Shown here: positions 24,901 to 38,000 of the stretch, in pieces
How the letters are laid out: each line of letters begins with the position of its first letter
Numbering within the stretch: the first letter of the stretch is position 1
Assembly (NCBI RefSeq): GCF_000003815.2
Contig: NC_049981.1
Span: 4,630,770 to 4,694,769 of the forward strand
Direction of reading: 5' to 3'
Source: Branchiostoma floridae
Taxonomy: Eukaryota > Chordata > Leptocardii > Amphioxiformes > Branchiostomatidae
DNA length: 64,000 bases
Translations under genes and position numbers: made by a program
The notes under the pieces: model-generated
Databases searched by the model: none
The model's input: only the letters and a program-made list of their open reading frames with translations
Told to the model about the DNA's origin: nothing

Positions 24901-27900
24901 GCACCGGGAACAGGCGACACCTCGGCTACCGTACCGGGACTGCTGCCCGACACGGACTACAACATCACGGTCACTTCCTTTGGGGAGGACGACCAGCCAA
25001 ACGGTGTCATCAGTGGGACATACGCCACAGGTGGGTGGACTTAGAATTGACCTTTACCACCTGGTTTGAAGTTTGTCTAGAAAGCTTAATAATAAGATCT
25101 TGAGCTAAAGTGGTAAGCAAGCGTAACCCTTGAACAAAATGGTAGAAGTTTCAACTTTACAGTAAAAATAAGGCAATAAATTAGAATTCCCCCTATTCTC
25201 CATTTTTTGCCCAGGCTTTTAACAATAATATAATTTGATGACGCTGCTCAAAGTCTTCAAAAGTATGCTATTCTTTATGCATACCACGCATCAGTTCTGA
25301 TTATAGCAGAAAACAATCTAGAACTCTGGCAGCTAAAACTCTAAATGAAAACCAATATGAAATCCATTTCCGGTCAAAGAACTTGATTGCACGAATGCTC
25401 TTTTTGCAATGATTTTTTAAGAAGCTAAATACAAAAAGTGTCACCATCAGTTGTAAACAGGAAAGTGCAGACTCCAAGGATATTTAAAAGTAACTGGAAC
25501 ATAATTTATTTTGCCCCAGTCTGTCAGGTTCCACTTGGTATGGAGTCTGGTGCAATACCTGACAGCAGCATCAATGCGTCCTCGTCTCACCATGATAGTT
25601 ACCAGCCCTATCATGGACGCTTGAACGGAGTTGCTGGCCATGGTGCCTGGGCCCCCCAGACGAGCGTAATCGGACAATGGTTGCAGGTAGGTTTATCTTT
25701 TAATGCATTAAAACGTTTTGATACTCTTATTTGAAAAAAAAAGAATCATTTCTATCCTTGTTGGCGACACTTTTTTACTAAAACAAATGCCCGACGCCGT
25801 CGACGGTGTGTCATGGCCTGTTTTGAACAGGACAAGTTTGGAAATGCAGCAGCAGCAGCAGTTAAAAACGTACATGTTTGATATTTTCTGATTTTAAACA
25901 AAAAGGCAACTTTCCTTCAGTAGTACCCGACTTTTTAAATTTACGTGAAATTATAAATTCGTTTCGTCTAATGTCGACTAATTTTAGCTATCAGCTTGCG
26001 CTTCCAAGTGCTTTCAGCCTTACCTCCTCGAGATAACTTTGTTACAATATAAGAAAATAGATGTGTTTTTTTTTGTACTATAACTTTAATCGATGTGACT
26101 GCAACCCATGACTACTTTTATGTTTGTCGATGTATTGGAAACCCCAAGAATATAATCATTTTTTTTCAAATATGTGAGTGTTTTTGTTACGTGATGAAAT
26201 TAAGTGGTAGCTGTACGTTGACTAGGATTTTTGATCAACAGTAATTTAGACATTCTGTGTTCTGGGATTCTGCTTCTTGTAACGTGTCTTTACAAAACAA
26301 ACGCCATGATTATTATATTTGTCTTTTAGGTGGATTTAGGAGTGCTAAAGCGCGTCACGGGCACGGTCATTCAGGGTCGGCACACAACCTACCATGGCGA
26401 ACAGTTTGTGACGTCCTACAAACTCCAGTACAGTGCAGACGGGAGCAGTTGGACGACATATGCCAATAGTGATGGCTCCGACAAGGTAATGTAGATACAC
26501 GTGTATCTCTGGCAGTTATGGTTGAATTCTGCCTCGATACAGGTCTCCGTTGGTGGAAAACCTCCTTTATTAGGTAGACTCTGACTGCACTTGCGTCAAG
26601 CTTGCGTCACGTATTTTACGCAATATCTAAAATATTAAAAAAATCAGATAAAATAACAAAAGAGTGACGCCATGAACAAACCCCGCAGTGACGCAAACTT
26701 GACGCAAGTGCAGTGAGAGTGCACCTTTTCATAGTGCCACGCTGCTCCTGCTTTCATGTGACTCGTTCCAATTATCGTCTTGCAATACTCTTCTCTTTAC
26801 TATCCATCACATTTGCAAGAAGACCTCCGTTTATCATACCCCTATAATCGTGGTAAGCTTTAAACTGCTGTCCATGTTTTTTGAACTGTCAAATATATCG
26901 TTGTTGTTTGGTTGTTAATACTAGCAATATACAGACAGTTTCAACATGTCATAATCTGAATCCGTTTATCTTGCAGGTCTTTGCAGGCAACACAGACATA
27001 AACACACCAGTGACGAACCTTCTTGACAACCCAGTCGATGCCCGCTATGTGCGTTTCGTGGTTCAGTCCTGGAATACTTACATCAGCATGAGGGTAGACG
27101 TTCTTGGATGCAGTACAGGTAAGTGTTTGTTGCTACATTGGCTACAATTTAGTAACTCTATGGAGCTCTTAGTACAGCCCTGCGCGGTTCGTTTACATGC
27201 ACTCGATGCATTTTGGCAGCCACATCATTCAAAGTGTAATTTTGTCCCAGCAGAAACTGCTACAACCTTACCTGCAACAACAAGAATGACAACAATTACA
27301 ACAACAACTACAAGTCCAGATGGTATGGCAAGTTTGCTACCTCAATATATCTTGCAGCGATCAAATTATATGTCAATTACCTACCCAAGGGTCGTGATGA
27401 ACTATTTTGACTGACATGTTACTAAGGCACATGAAATCCCGGTTAATCATACAATGCATGTGGTGGGGGCATATGAGACAGGTGTTCTTTTTGGCGTGTC
27501 TGCCTGTCTATCTGTGTTTTTGGATGTTCGTGGATTTTAATGACTTCTGGCACGTTGAATTGACGACTGATACAACTTTTTCTTAATTTTGACACTGTAG
27601 GTTTGCTTTATCTGATCACAACAAAGATCAATACAACAGTTTAAGCAATAGAAAATAGTGTTTTTGGCATTCTGCCTGGGAGATCTTGGACATACTTGTA
27701 GATGATGAAGGTTCTTCTCGATGATAAGACTTTCAAAATAAAATTCATTTCCGAATCATTTTAGCTGAGAACTGATTGTTAATTATAAAGAAAGACTATC
27801 CACCTTAAGTTATCCAATTGTTTTACTTGAGGTTTAGGTTCGGAATTTCATATGACCAGATGACGAAGTAATCCATGAAAATAAGATGCAAATCATAAGT

Positions 27901-28856
27901 CACCACCACCCTAGTTTTGGCTCACATTTTTTTGCTAAAGCAGTGTATAATCTTTTTTTTTTTTATTTATCAAAAAGCCAGTTCTTCGTATCGTTTTTCG
28001 GTGTCGCAGATTTCGCCGTGCGGCTAACACTTCCTGACCTTAGTGCGCGATAGTTGTAACGCGGTTCGTCGACTGATTACCCAAATCGTACGTTCTATGT
28101 GCGCTGTGGGTGTTTTAGCGCCATCGGAGGTCGAGGAAAACGTATCCTCACGATTTACTTCGTTTTCCCTCAATATACGTGGGAAATCTCGACCTTCCTT
28201 ACCATATTAGTCATTATCTCAGGAAAATTCGTTTATGCTCAAGGCACGTTCAAGAAACATAGATGAACTTTCAAGTTTATATCTAAAGTTGGTAGTTAAA
28301 TGACAAATACATTTTTCATCTGGGCCTATACCTTCTTTCCTGCAGGGTGTCCACTAGCAGACTACGTCAGTTTCAACGGAGTTTGCTACAAGGACTTTGC
28401 TGTGTATACGAATTTCTATACAGCCCGACAGACGTGTGCCACAGACGGGGGACTGTTGGCCATGCCGAAGGACAGCGCGATCAACACGTTCATCCACGAG
28501 CTGGCAGGAGTTAACGAACGACGCTGGATCGGGTTGACTGACGAAGACACCGAAGGTGAATGGGTGTTTGAAGACGGCACAACCCTGGCGTCAGCCAGGT
28601 ATAGCAACTGGCAGCCCAGTCAACCGGACAATCATAATGGCATCGAAGACTGCGTCGAAGTTTTAGGTGGTGCCGAACACTACTGGAGTGATAGAGCATG
28701 CAACGTTCGCCTACCAGGATTCATCTGTCAGCTAGATAGAGGTATGTACTATCCTTGCTACGAAACGATTGCCACTGGTGTGACCACAAGCTCATCAATC
28801 TGACACAATTTCTTTCGAAACCCCACTTCTAGAATTAAAGAATGTGTGTGTGTGTG

Positions 28857-28897
<41 letters not shown>

Positions 28898-31800
28898 GTG
28901 TGTGTGTGTGTTACAATTCATTGCAATTTGTATGTTACGTTGATTTGCCTGGATTTGTCTATTGATTTGAGGTAAGTTTGTGTATAGTTGAACTAGCTTG
29001 GAATGCAGAACAGAAACAGTACACACACACATAGCCCACTTATTGTTGACCTACATAAAGACCCACCTTGAGATCTTGAGGAGGTAAAGGCCAAGGTTGA
29101 TACGTACCATGTCAGATTCTAAGCTCAAGAAAATATAAAAGTATTGGAAATCTACGAATACAAGTACTAATTGTATTTTGGCAGAATTACCAATTGAATG
29201 AAAGCACATTTTCGTCTCTACAGAAACTACAACAATCGCACCTGTGACAACTCCAATGACAACAGTTATGACAACATCTGCCCCAACTACAAGTCCAGAT
29301 GGTATGGCAAGTTTGCTACCTGAAATATTGACAGCCATTTTAAAATATAATGCATACTTTGTCTTCCCTTGCTCCGGTATGCATGCCATATAACCTGAAT
29401 TTTAGTATTCCTTAAAAGTATGTCTACAATATTCTATGCACATATATTTGATAATTATCCACAGCAACTGACATCTTATACAGCCAACTGAAACATAAGT
29501 TTCTTATTTATTTTCAGTCTGTCACCCCATTCCTCTTGGAATGGAATCTGGTGCCATACCTGACAGCGCCATCACTGCATCCTCCGTTTGGCAGCGCTGG
29601 GGTAATACTGAAGTACACGATCCCTGGTTTGCACGGTTACACTCATCGGCAGGATGGGGTGGCTGGGCAGCTCATGACAACATAGTCGGACAGTGGTTAC
29701 AGGTATTTATAAGTTGATTTTTTTTCTCGTCGTGTCCATTGGCAATATCATCCTTTCTTGTTAACTTCGTGGAAGGCAATTCCATCCATCGCATCAATTT
29801 AGCAACCGCAAACAAGAGCTTAGTATAGTATTTAACAGTTTTGAGATATAACTAACGAAGCTTAAACAGTTTTCCGCGCTGATAGGGTATGTTCTGAAAG
29901 AGAGCATATTCACTTTCATCTATTTTAATGCCATATTGATGTCATATTTCAATTATCTCAATAGTAATTGACCTTTTAATTTTCTCATGGGATAGTAAAT
30001 TTTCTGGGCCGAGATCAATTGTGGCCTAAGTTCAGAATTTGGCGTATGTCGTCATTTGTAATTATTAGCTAAAAGTTTTTTTGTGCAACTTGTTGCATTA
30101 TAGCAAACATTAAAGACAACATAATATGGTACTTATCAGGTCGATCTTGGAGAGATGAAGCAAGTCAAGGGCGTCATTACCCAGGGTCGCTTTAGCGGTG
30201 ATGCGCAGTGGGTAACATCGTACAAGCTCCTGTTCAGTGCAGATGGGACTTCTTGGACGGCGTATGCCAACAGCGATGGCACAGATAAGGTTAAGTAGCT
30301 ACATAAATATTCTACAACGGAAACTTACTGTGAATTCTCTCTAAAAACATCACGAATATATATTCGCATGGTAAATATAAGTTTTACCATGTTTTACCAC
30401 TTTTAGATGCCAAATGCCAGAGCTCTCATTTGTTCCGTTCCAATCATCTTTACAAAGCTCTTCTTATCTTGTTTGTTGTTAAGGTGACTTGTTTTCAGAA
30501 AATATTGAAGTCGTTAATAAGTCAATTGAGACTGTATTTCACGAAATATCAAATACACAGTGGCTGTATGGTCATTGATAGAAAAGAAGATCTACAGAAG
30601 AGTTAGAACCCCCCCCCCCCCTCTAAAATGCCACTTTGCCTTTCAGATCTTTCCAGGCAACACGGACATGAACACACCTGTCACGAACCTACTGGACGAC
30701 CCAGTTGAGACCCGTTATGTGCGTTTCGTGGTTGTTACTTTTCAAGGCCACATCCTTATGCGTGTGGAGATCCTTGGGTGTGGCGCTGAAAGTAGGTTTC
30801 TTATTTTGCTATTGTTGGATCATTTTAAAGCTTGCTTTAAAAACAAATGGCAATCGGTTGTTTCCTGAAATATTCTAATTTAAACCACAGATCACTGCTA
30901 CCCCAACCCTTGCGAGAATGGTGACGTTTGCATCGATAGTGGAGATTCCTACATCTGTAAATCTCGTAAGTGATTTTTTTCTTTCAGTCTGGATCTCAAA
31001 ATACAGCTATTTGATCGTTTACGGTAGATCTATTATATCTATAACGTCTAATACTATTAAAGTCACACTTGACTTGTCACATTTCCTAACAAAGGTGGAA
31101 GGGCCTTAGTGGTCCGTTTATGCAATTTTGCCCATTGTCCAACAAGAACAGAACCACCTATCATGAAGTACAGGCTCTATTCTTGAATAGAATTCATAAG
31201 CAACCGTACGGGGACTTCTATTTAAGTTGTTTTTTTGTTTCTTTTTAAACTGTTTTGTCAATTGGTTCTCAAGATAGTTTCTTCCTTGTTAGGCGGGGCA
31301 GTCTGCAAAGCATGGGGTGACCCTCACTACTACCCGTTTGACGGAGGCGACCACCACTTTCAAGGACCATGCAGGTACACCCTAGCCAAGGACTGCGGCA
31401 ACAGCAGCGACTTTACCGTGACGACACAGAACGTACCTGGAAACCCATTTGTTTCTTACGTACGTGAGGTATTTGTTGAGGCACACGGCTTCGTGATAGG
31501 AGTTCACCAGGGCAAGGATGTCACTGTGAGTAGTGGACTTTTTTTTATATTTTCTTCAGAAGGAAATGTTTCACATGGTTTCGTGATTAAGTATTCCGTT
31601 AAATGTTGCCTGCACTGTTGTGGAAAATACAATTTGCAAAGACCAATTGTGAAAGTTTGCATCGTTGACCACTAGATATGGTAGCATGAATACCAGCGTA
31701 AGAAATTAATAATTTGTACTGACAGAATTGTGGTGTTAGGCGCTGTCCATCCGAAGGAACCAAAAGGTGCGCTGGATGCATATAACTTTGAACCTTCTAT

Positions 31801-34800
31801 ATAACATAATAGCAATGGAGAAATCTAAATAACTCAATCGTTCTAAAGACAATGATTGAACTAATTGCTCTTCCTCCTTTGAAGCATACATTTTTATTTC
31901 ATTTTAACCAGGTGGACGGAACACCATACTCACTATCCTCCAGCCTGGCGGGCGGTATGGTTGAAGTCAGCCTGACCGGGCGGTTTGTCCGGGTTCTTCT
32001 AAAGAACCTCAGCGTGGAAGTCTCATACGATGGTGATCACGAAGTTAGGGTAAGGGAATATGAATGGAGTTATGAATTAGAACTGAATATTTTTTATCAA
32101 TATCGACAATCTTCAAGAGGATCTATCGGTGGCAAGGACGGTATCCAAACGCTAATTAATACCCAACTGCCCCCACTCTGTCAGAAGAAGAAAGGGTATT
32201 AACATCAATTTTTTGACAAAATGTGTCTGCTTTATAGGTGTTCATATCCTTCCTGTTTTTCGGGAACGTCTTATATACAAGTAATGGTGAAAATCTTGGT
32301 GAATATTAACTTCTTAAAACACCATCATAGGTTGAGGTTCCCGGCGACTACCGAGGACAGATGTGTGGTCTTTGCGGTAACTTTAACGGCGATACGAGCG
32401 ACAACTACATGACTCCAGACGGGACCGTTGTGGGAGATGAGAACACTTTTGGTGACAGTTGGCTCACCGACAGTAGCACGTACGTTCTTTTTCTTAATAA
32501 GTAATTTGTAATGACTTACTACTAATTTCAAGACATCTCGATTTTTTTCATGGTAATTCCGGACGTAGTTCAATGTCACGTCGATGAAGGTTAGACATCA
32601 AGGTAATAGAATACGCCAAATGGCAATTACTCAAGCAACAAGAGACCAGACGTTTCATTACTTTTCGTCAGTGACACTAAAGAGACCTCATTGGAGAGTG
32701 CATGTCCTAACTAGGAATTGATACGCAAAAGAGATATAGTTGGAAAATATGTTTTCTATCCTAACTATCATAGTTCCATGTCTATGAGGCGTCTCATGTA
32801 TAAGTAAACCTTTCGTAGAAATATAACACCATTTATAAGATAACTGTTCTTTCCTGTTATGACGGAATTTGCTTCTTCTAGTTGTCCTGAAGGTAGGAGG
32901 GGAAAGAGAGAAGCCGAACTAACTCCACTTTCCGGATGTCCCGACGCCGTGCGAGCAGCTGCCGAGTCGGCTGACAGTTGCGGGCTGCTGGAAGACACTA
33001 ACGGCCCGTTTGCTGCCTGCCATGGGTTTGTTGCTCCTGGACCTTACTTCCAAACATGTCTCTTCGACATGTGTGCGTTGGACGGAAACACCACGGGACT
33101 TTGTCAGAACCTGGAGGCCTACGCTGAGGCCTGCCGGGCAGCTGGTGTGGCACCATTTTCATGGCGGACAGAAGATCTATGCCGTACGTTGTCCCTTGGC
33201 AGTATTGTTTGGAATCTGCATATTGATGCTCTCTCTATGCTGTAATTTCCCCAAAGTTTTGACTGCTTGATCTTTTATCTTTATGGTGCAACAAGTGCTT
33301 CTACTACTTGCCCTAAGATGGCGCTACAGCGGTAATGTAGAGGTGGTTCTGAAAGTGAATTACATTGTGTATATAAGTCTTTTCTTATGAATGCCCTAAA
33401 TTTTGTTTATCGAGACCTTCTTCCTTTACCCAGCGTGTGTTTCTCCGCTGTGTATATGATCATTACTCTCTGCAAATTTACGAAGACAATGTAATGTCAT
33501 GGTGGACTTATTTCATACCATTCAGACATTGCAACGGAAAACTTGACGCTTATTGTGGCACTCGACGTGTGGTCTGAAGCCATTGTATGGACATTTTTAT
33601 TTTTTATTTTTTGTTACAGCCGGAGTCTGCCCAGTGAACAGCGCGTTTTCCCCATGCGCTAGTTACTGTCCTGCGACCTGCGCGAACCCCAACGCTGAAG
33701 AGAATTGCGACCTCGGCTGTGGAGAAGGCTGTGCGTGTGATCCTGGCTTCGTCCTTAGTGGACAACAGTGTGTTCCAGAGGAGCAGTGTGGCTGCACTGA
33801 CGATGAAGGACGTTACTATACGGTCAGCACAAGTTATTTCGGCTTTGTTTATATGAAACGACATAAGCTGCTTAGACCTTACGAGCATTTAACTTTGTTT
33901 GAACACAAAATAGTAGGTAGACCAAAATTTTAAGAAGTCCTATGTCTTTCGTCATGATTTTAAGTTCTTCCAGTAAGTATTTTTTTTTTTTTTTTACTCA
34001 ATGGTCACCTCGTAACAAGGCCTGAAGGCCACTCAATGTTACGGGTTACATGATTGGAACTGTAACAGCAACTCTTCGCCCTAGGTCAGAAACATCATGA
34101 TTGAGACCAGCCCAATTGCTCACTATGAGTGAGGACTAACTGACCCAATAGGCGAAGCAGGGGTTACGAGGGCTGCTCGGGAGATTCCCTACCCCTATTT
34201 TGGCCGGAATGGTTTGATCCGCTCGGGTGGATGTTCGCACATGTGGCGGGTTCTTTAACGTGCATAGGGTATGACTCTCTCCATACACGGGACCTCCATT
34301 TAACGTCCTATCCGAGGGACGACTCATTTTTCACTTGAGTAAAGTGAGGAAAGTCGTGTAAAGGGCCTTTCCCAAGGGCACAAGACCGGCAACACGGCAT
34401 GCGGATTCGAACCGGCGACCTCTCGGTCACGGGCCGAATACACTACCACTGTGCTACGCGGCCCCACAAAAAGTATTGAAATAGGCATATACACGAAGGT
34501 CGTACACGCTAATGTTTTGCAAGTAAAATCTTTAATTAGTATTAACAGCAGTTTCTTCAGTACATGGAATTCCGTGTGTAATATTTTCCAATGATCTAAA
34601 CTCCTGTAGCTTGGAGAACGCTGGAGTGAAGATGGGCAAAGGTGTGTCTGTGAAGCTGGAAATGTCATCACCTGTTCTGGTGAGCAGCACATTTCATGTC
34701 TTATTCACGTGTTGATGTCGTTATAGACTTATATGAAACAGTTGCTTGACGTTCTTATTTACCTACTGCAGATTAATCTAAATCATGCAATGAATACTAA

Positions 34801-34955
34801 TACAGCACATGAAGATACATGAACCTAATTTCGGCTGATTTTCTCACATATTTTGGTCCGAATTTACAAACTTTGTAGCGTGCATAGGTAAAATATTCCC
34901 TCCATTTTACATTAAAATAAAAGGTGGTAAATGACAGTCTGTATAGTAAGTGTAT

Positions 34956-35023
<68 letters not shown>

Positions 35024-38000
35024 TTTTTCTTGCAGCAATCAGCATTTTCAGGATACAAATTTTAGGAAAGACTTATCAAAAGATATTGTTTCAAAACACA
35101 AAGCGGCGAACATACTTAGATCATAGCATTGTGTATTATTTATTTGGTTTCAAAAGTTTTTTGCATTTTGCGACTTGCAGTCGCAAAATGCCTTCTGGCC
35201 AGTGTAGTCGCCGTTGTGATGTTGTGATGTTGAGACCAACGGACCTGTTCAATCCATGCCAAATATTTCTATACCTGTTAAAACAGGCATTTCTTCAACA
35301 TGTTCGCACTAGCGCAGTGGTAAAGTTTACGCATTCTAAACCAATGCACCCGGTTCGAATCCGGGGAGGTAGATTTTTTTCAACATTTTTTTTCTTTTTT
35401 ACATCCATTAAAATACTAATTTTTACATCGATTTGGCCACACCAATTTATTTCTTTGGTTAACGGATTCGCCGCTTCGTTTTTTTGCCGAATAGAAATAA
35501 AAATTTAAAAAAAAAACTTAAAAATGCCCCGCAACAGAGCTCACTCAAAAACAGGCAATGTGTAGTGAAATTTGCTGCAGTTCACGCAAATTTTAACAGG
35601 TCGCGTCTAGATCTGCTGCAGTTCAGGCACATATGTGAATCTCTCCATGCGCCAATATCAGGTTTAGTTACTTTGTTCTATTTATATGACATTTTAATAA
35701 CTAGAAAAAAACGTTCACACACGCAAACATTGGCAAAATGCCAGCTTTTTTAAAAGCACTTGTTTTTTACGTTTTAATATGCTGTGAATGGCGCTTGGAG
35801 TCAATCAATTACTATCATTGTTAACAATATACCATACTGCTCCAGAGCTCACGGGGCTGACCCTGGATGAGGCCGGGATAAGCCATCTCGCCGTTTCCTG
35901 GACAGTCGTGGGGAGTCTGCCGATCTCACGCTACAGGCTCCGTTACCAGCCGGCAGACGGGTCGGGCTCGTACCGGGACCTCTCCCCCGCACCGGCAGCA
36001 GGGGGCAGCTCGGCTACGATACCGGAATTGCTGCCCGACACAGACTATACCCTTACGCTCACTTCATTTGGAGAGGACGATCAACCAAACGGTGTCATCA
36101 GCGGGACATTCAGGACAGGTGGGTGAGATGTAAAGGGTCTTCAGTGTTTGACAATGCCTTGGGATTGTGCTACATTGAAAACAAAAATGGAATGGTTTAA
36201 ATACTCTATGTTGGTAGGCAATTCCCCATTCTGGATCAGAAGGTTACGGGTTTATATCCCAAATCAACCAAATTGCCTTTTACCTATAGTGCTTGTCGTA
36301 GGGCAGCTTTAAGCACCGGGCCTTTGAACTGTAAAGAACATGATAGTACCAAACCAGCATAGGTAAATGAAATAGAACCTTCTTAAATCATTCCCATTGC
36401 AAATCAACACAAATACATCCACATATAAGTTTTTTTAAGACCTTTCATTAGATTTTAGATTATTTGTAGAGGTAACAATAGACTGCATCACTATTCCAGC
36501 TGAGGTTGTAGTGAACGTAGAGTGTGACCAAGACAGCATGACCATCTCCATTCCCCGTACCGCATTACTGGCTGTGGACGTAGAGAACATGCACCTTCTG
36601 GACACCAGCTGTGTCGCTACTGTGGATGACGATTTTGTCACGTTGGAGACACATCTGCAACAGTGCGGAACCCAACAAGAGGTAGAGTAGTCATAAAGTA
36701 GTCTTATTCACCTGTGTTCTAACCAGTGCGTTGCTACCTTGTGTAAGTAAATCATCAAAGTCGAGGATCGGAGCAGCCTTTAAATTTGCTTTGCGTGTGA
36801 TCTATTGCAAAATGACCAAAGGTATTTGCTTCAAAGGAAGAACTCTTCATATGGGCAACTCAGACAAAGGATGAGTAGAATAATATATATATTTTTTGCA
36901 TCTTTGGATTCCGTATCTCTTGTTTTTCTCAGACTTTAGGGGACGACAAATTCATCTTCTCCAACGAAGCCATCGCCAACCAAGTGACCCATGCGAACGG
37001 TGCTGTGCGTAACCAGCCGATAAACCTGCCCTTCCAGTGCGAGTTCCTCCGTCAGTACGACGTTTCACGGGGTCCTATCATGTATAACATCCCTTCTCCT
37101 CGGTAAGTATCGTGCAGATTTGCAACGATGTGATAACGCGAACGACAGCAGTAGTGCATTCTACATCCCAACTGTAGAAATATTGGGCGTCTTCTTTTTG
37201 TACCTTTAAATTCGGCCCAATTGACCAGGACCAATGCCATTAAACTGTTATTACTTTTGCACAATGATAATCCTAAATGTGCACCACTCTCAAGCTTGCG
37301 TCAATGTGTGGGTCATTCACTGCGTCACAGTTTGTTATTTTCTGTTTTTTTTTATAATTTAGATATTGCGTCATACGTAAAAGTCAGACTTAGAAGTACA
37401 CAAAAATAAGAAAATTCGTTCTTTATCTCTGAAATTTGTTCTGTATCTTTCAAATCCCCGCAGTGACGCAAGCGCACGTCAAGTGAGAGGGGGCCTTAAG
37501 AGTGCACCTTAACTGATTTGAACTATTCTAACCATTATTCTATTGACAGAATGTTTAAAATCATCATTTGCTACTTCGTCAGTTAAAACTTTGTACTTTG
37601 GGTTAAAAGATGGGGTAACGGAGACAGATTCTTTGCGTTCTCCCTTGCAGGATCCAAATCGTTGATGCGAACAACACTTTCATGTTGGAGATGCGGATGT
37701 ACACTTCAACAGATTTCGTTGCGAGTTATGAATCTGATGACTTCCCCATTCAGGTCAGAAACGTTCCATTCATGTTTCAGCTTTCTGTTTTAATCTTTAA
37801 ACGAGTTTTTACATTGTTTTTATACTGAAAATTTGTGGTTTGACACTGCTACAAAGACATCTTTTGAAACAACGAAAACAAGGAATCAGATACAGAGCCT
37901 GGACTCGAGCGATCGTGTCTTTCGTTCGAGATAATTAATGAACAGAGGAAACTGATTTTGTGATTCGACATTCCAGGTCACACCGTCTGACCGTCTGAAC

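Noticed and set aside
35304-35375. A functional tRNA gene
   Set aside because: T-arm and a possible anticodon stem are present, but the acceptor stem does not pair and the variable loop is about one base. Treated as a tRNA-derived element.
34924-35508. 194-codon frame upstream of FN3 domain 2
   Set aside because: It reads through the TA microsatellite and the tRNA-like sequence, inside an intron defined by matching splice phases on both sides.
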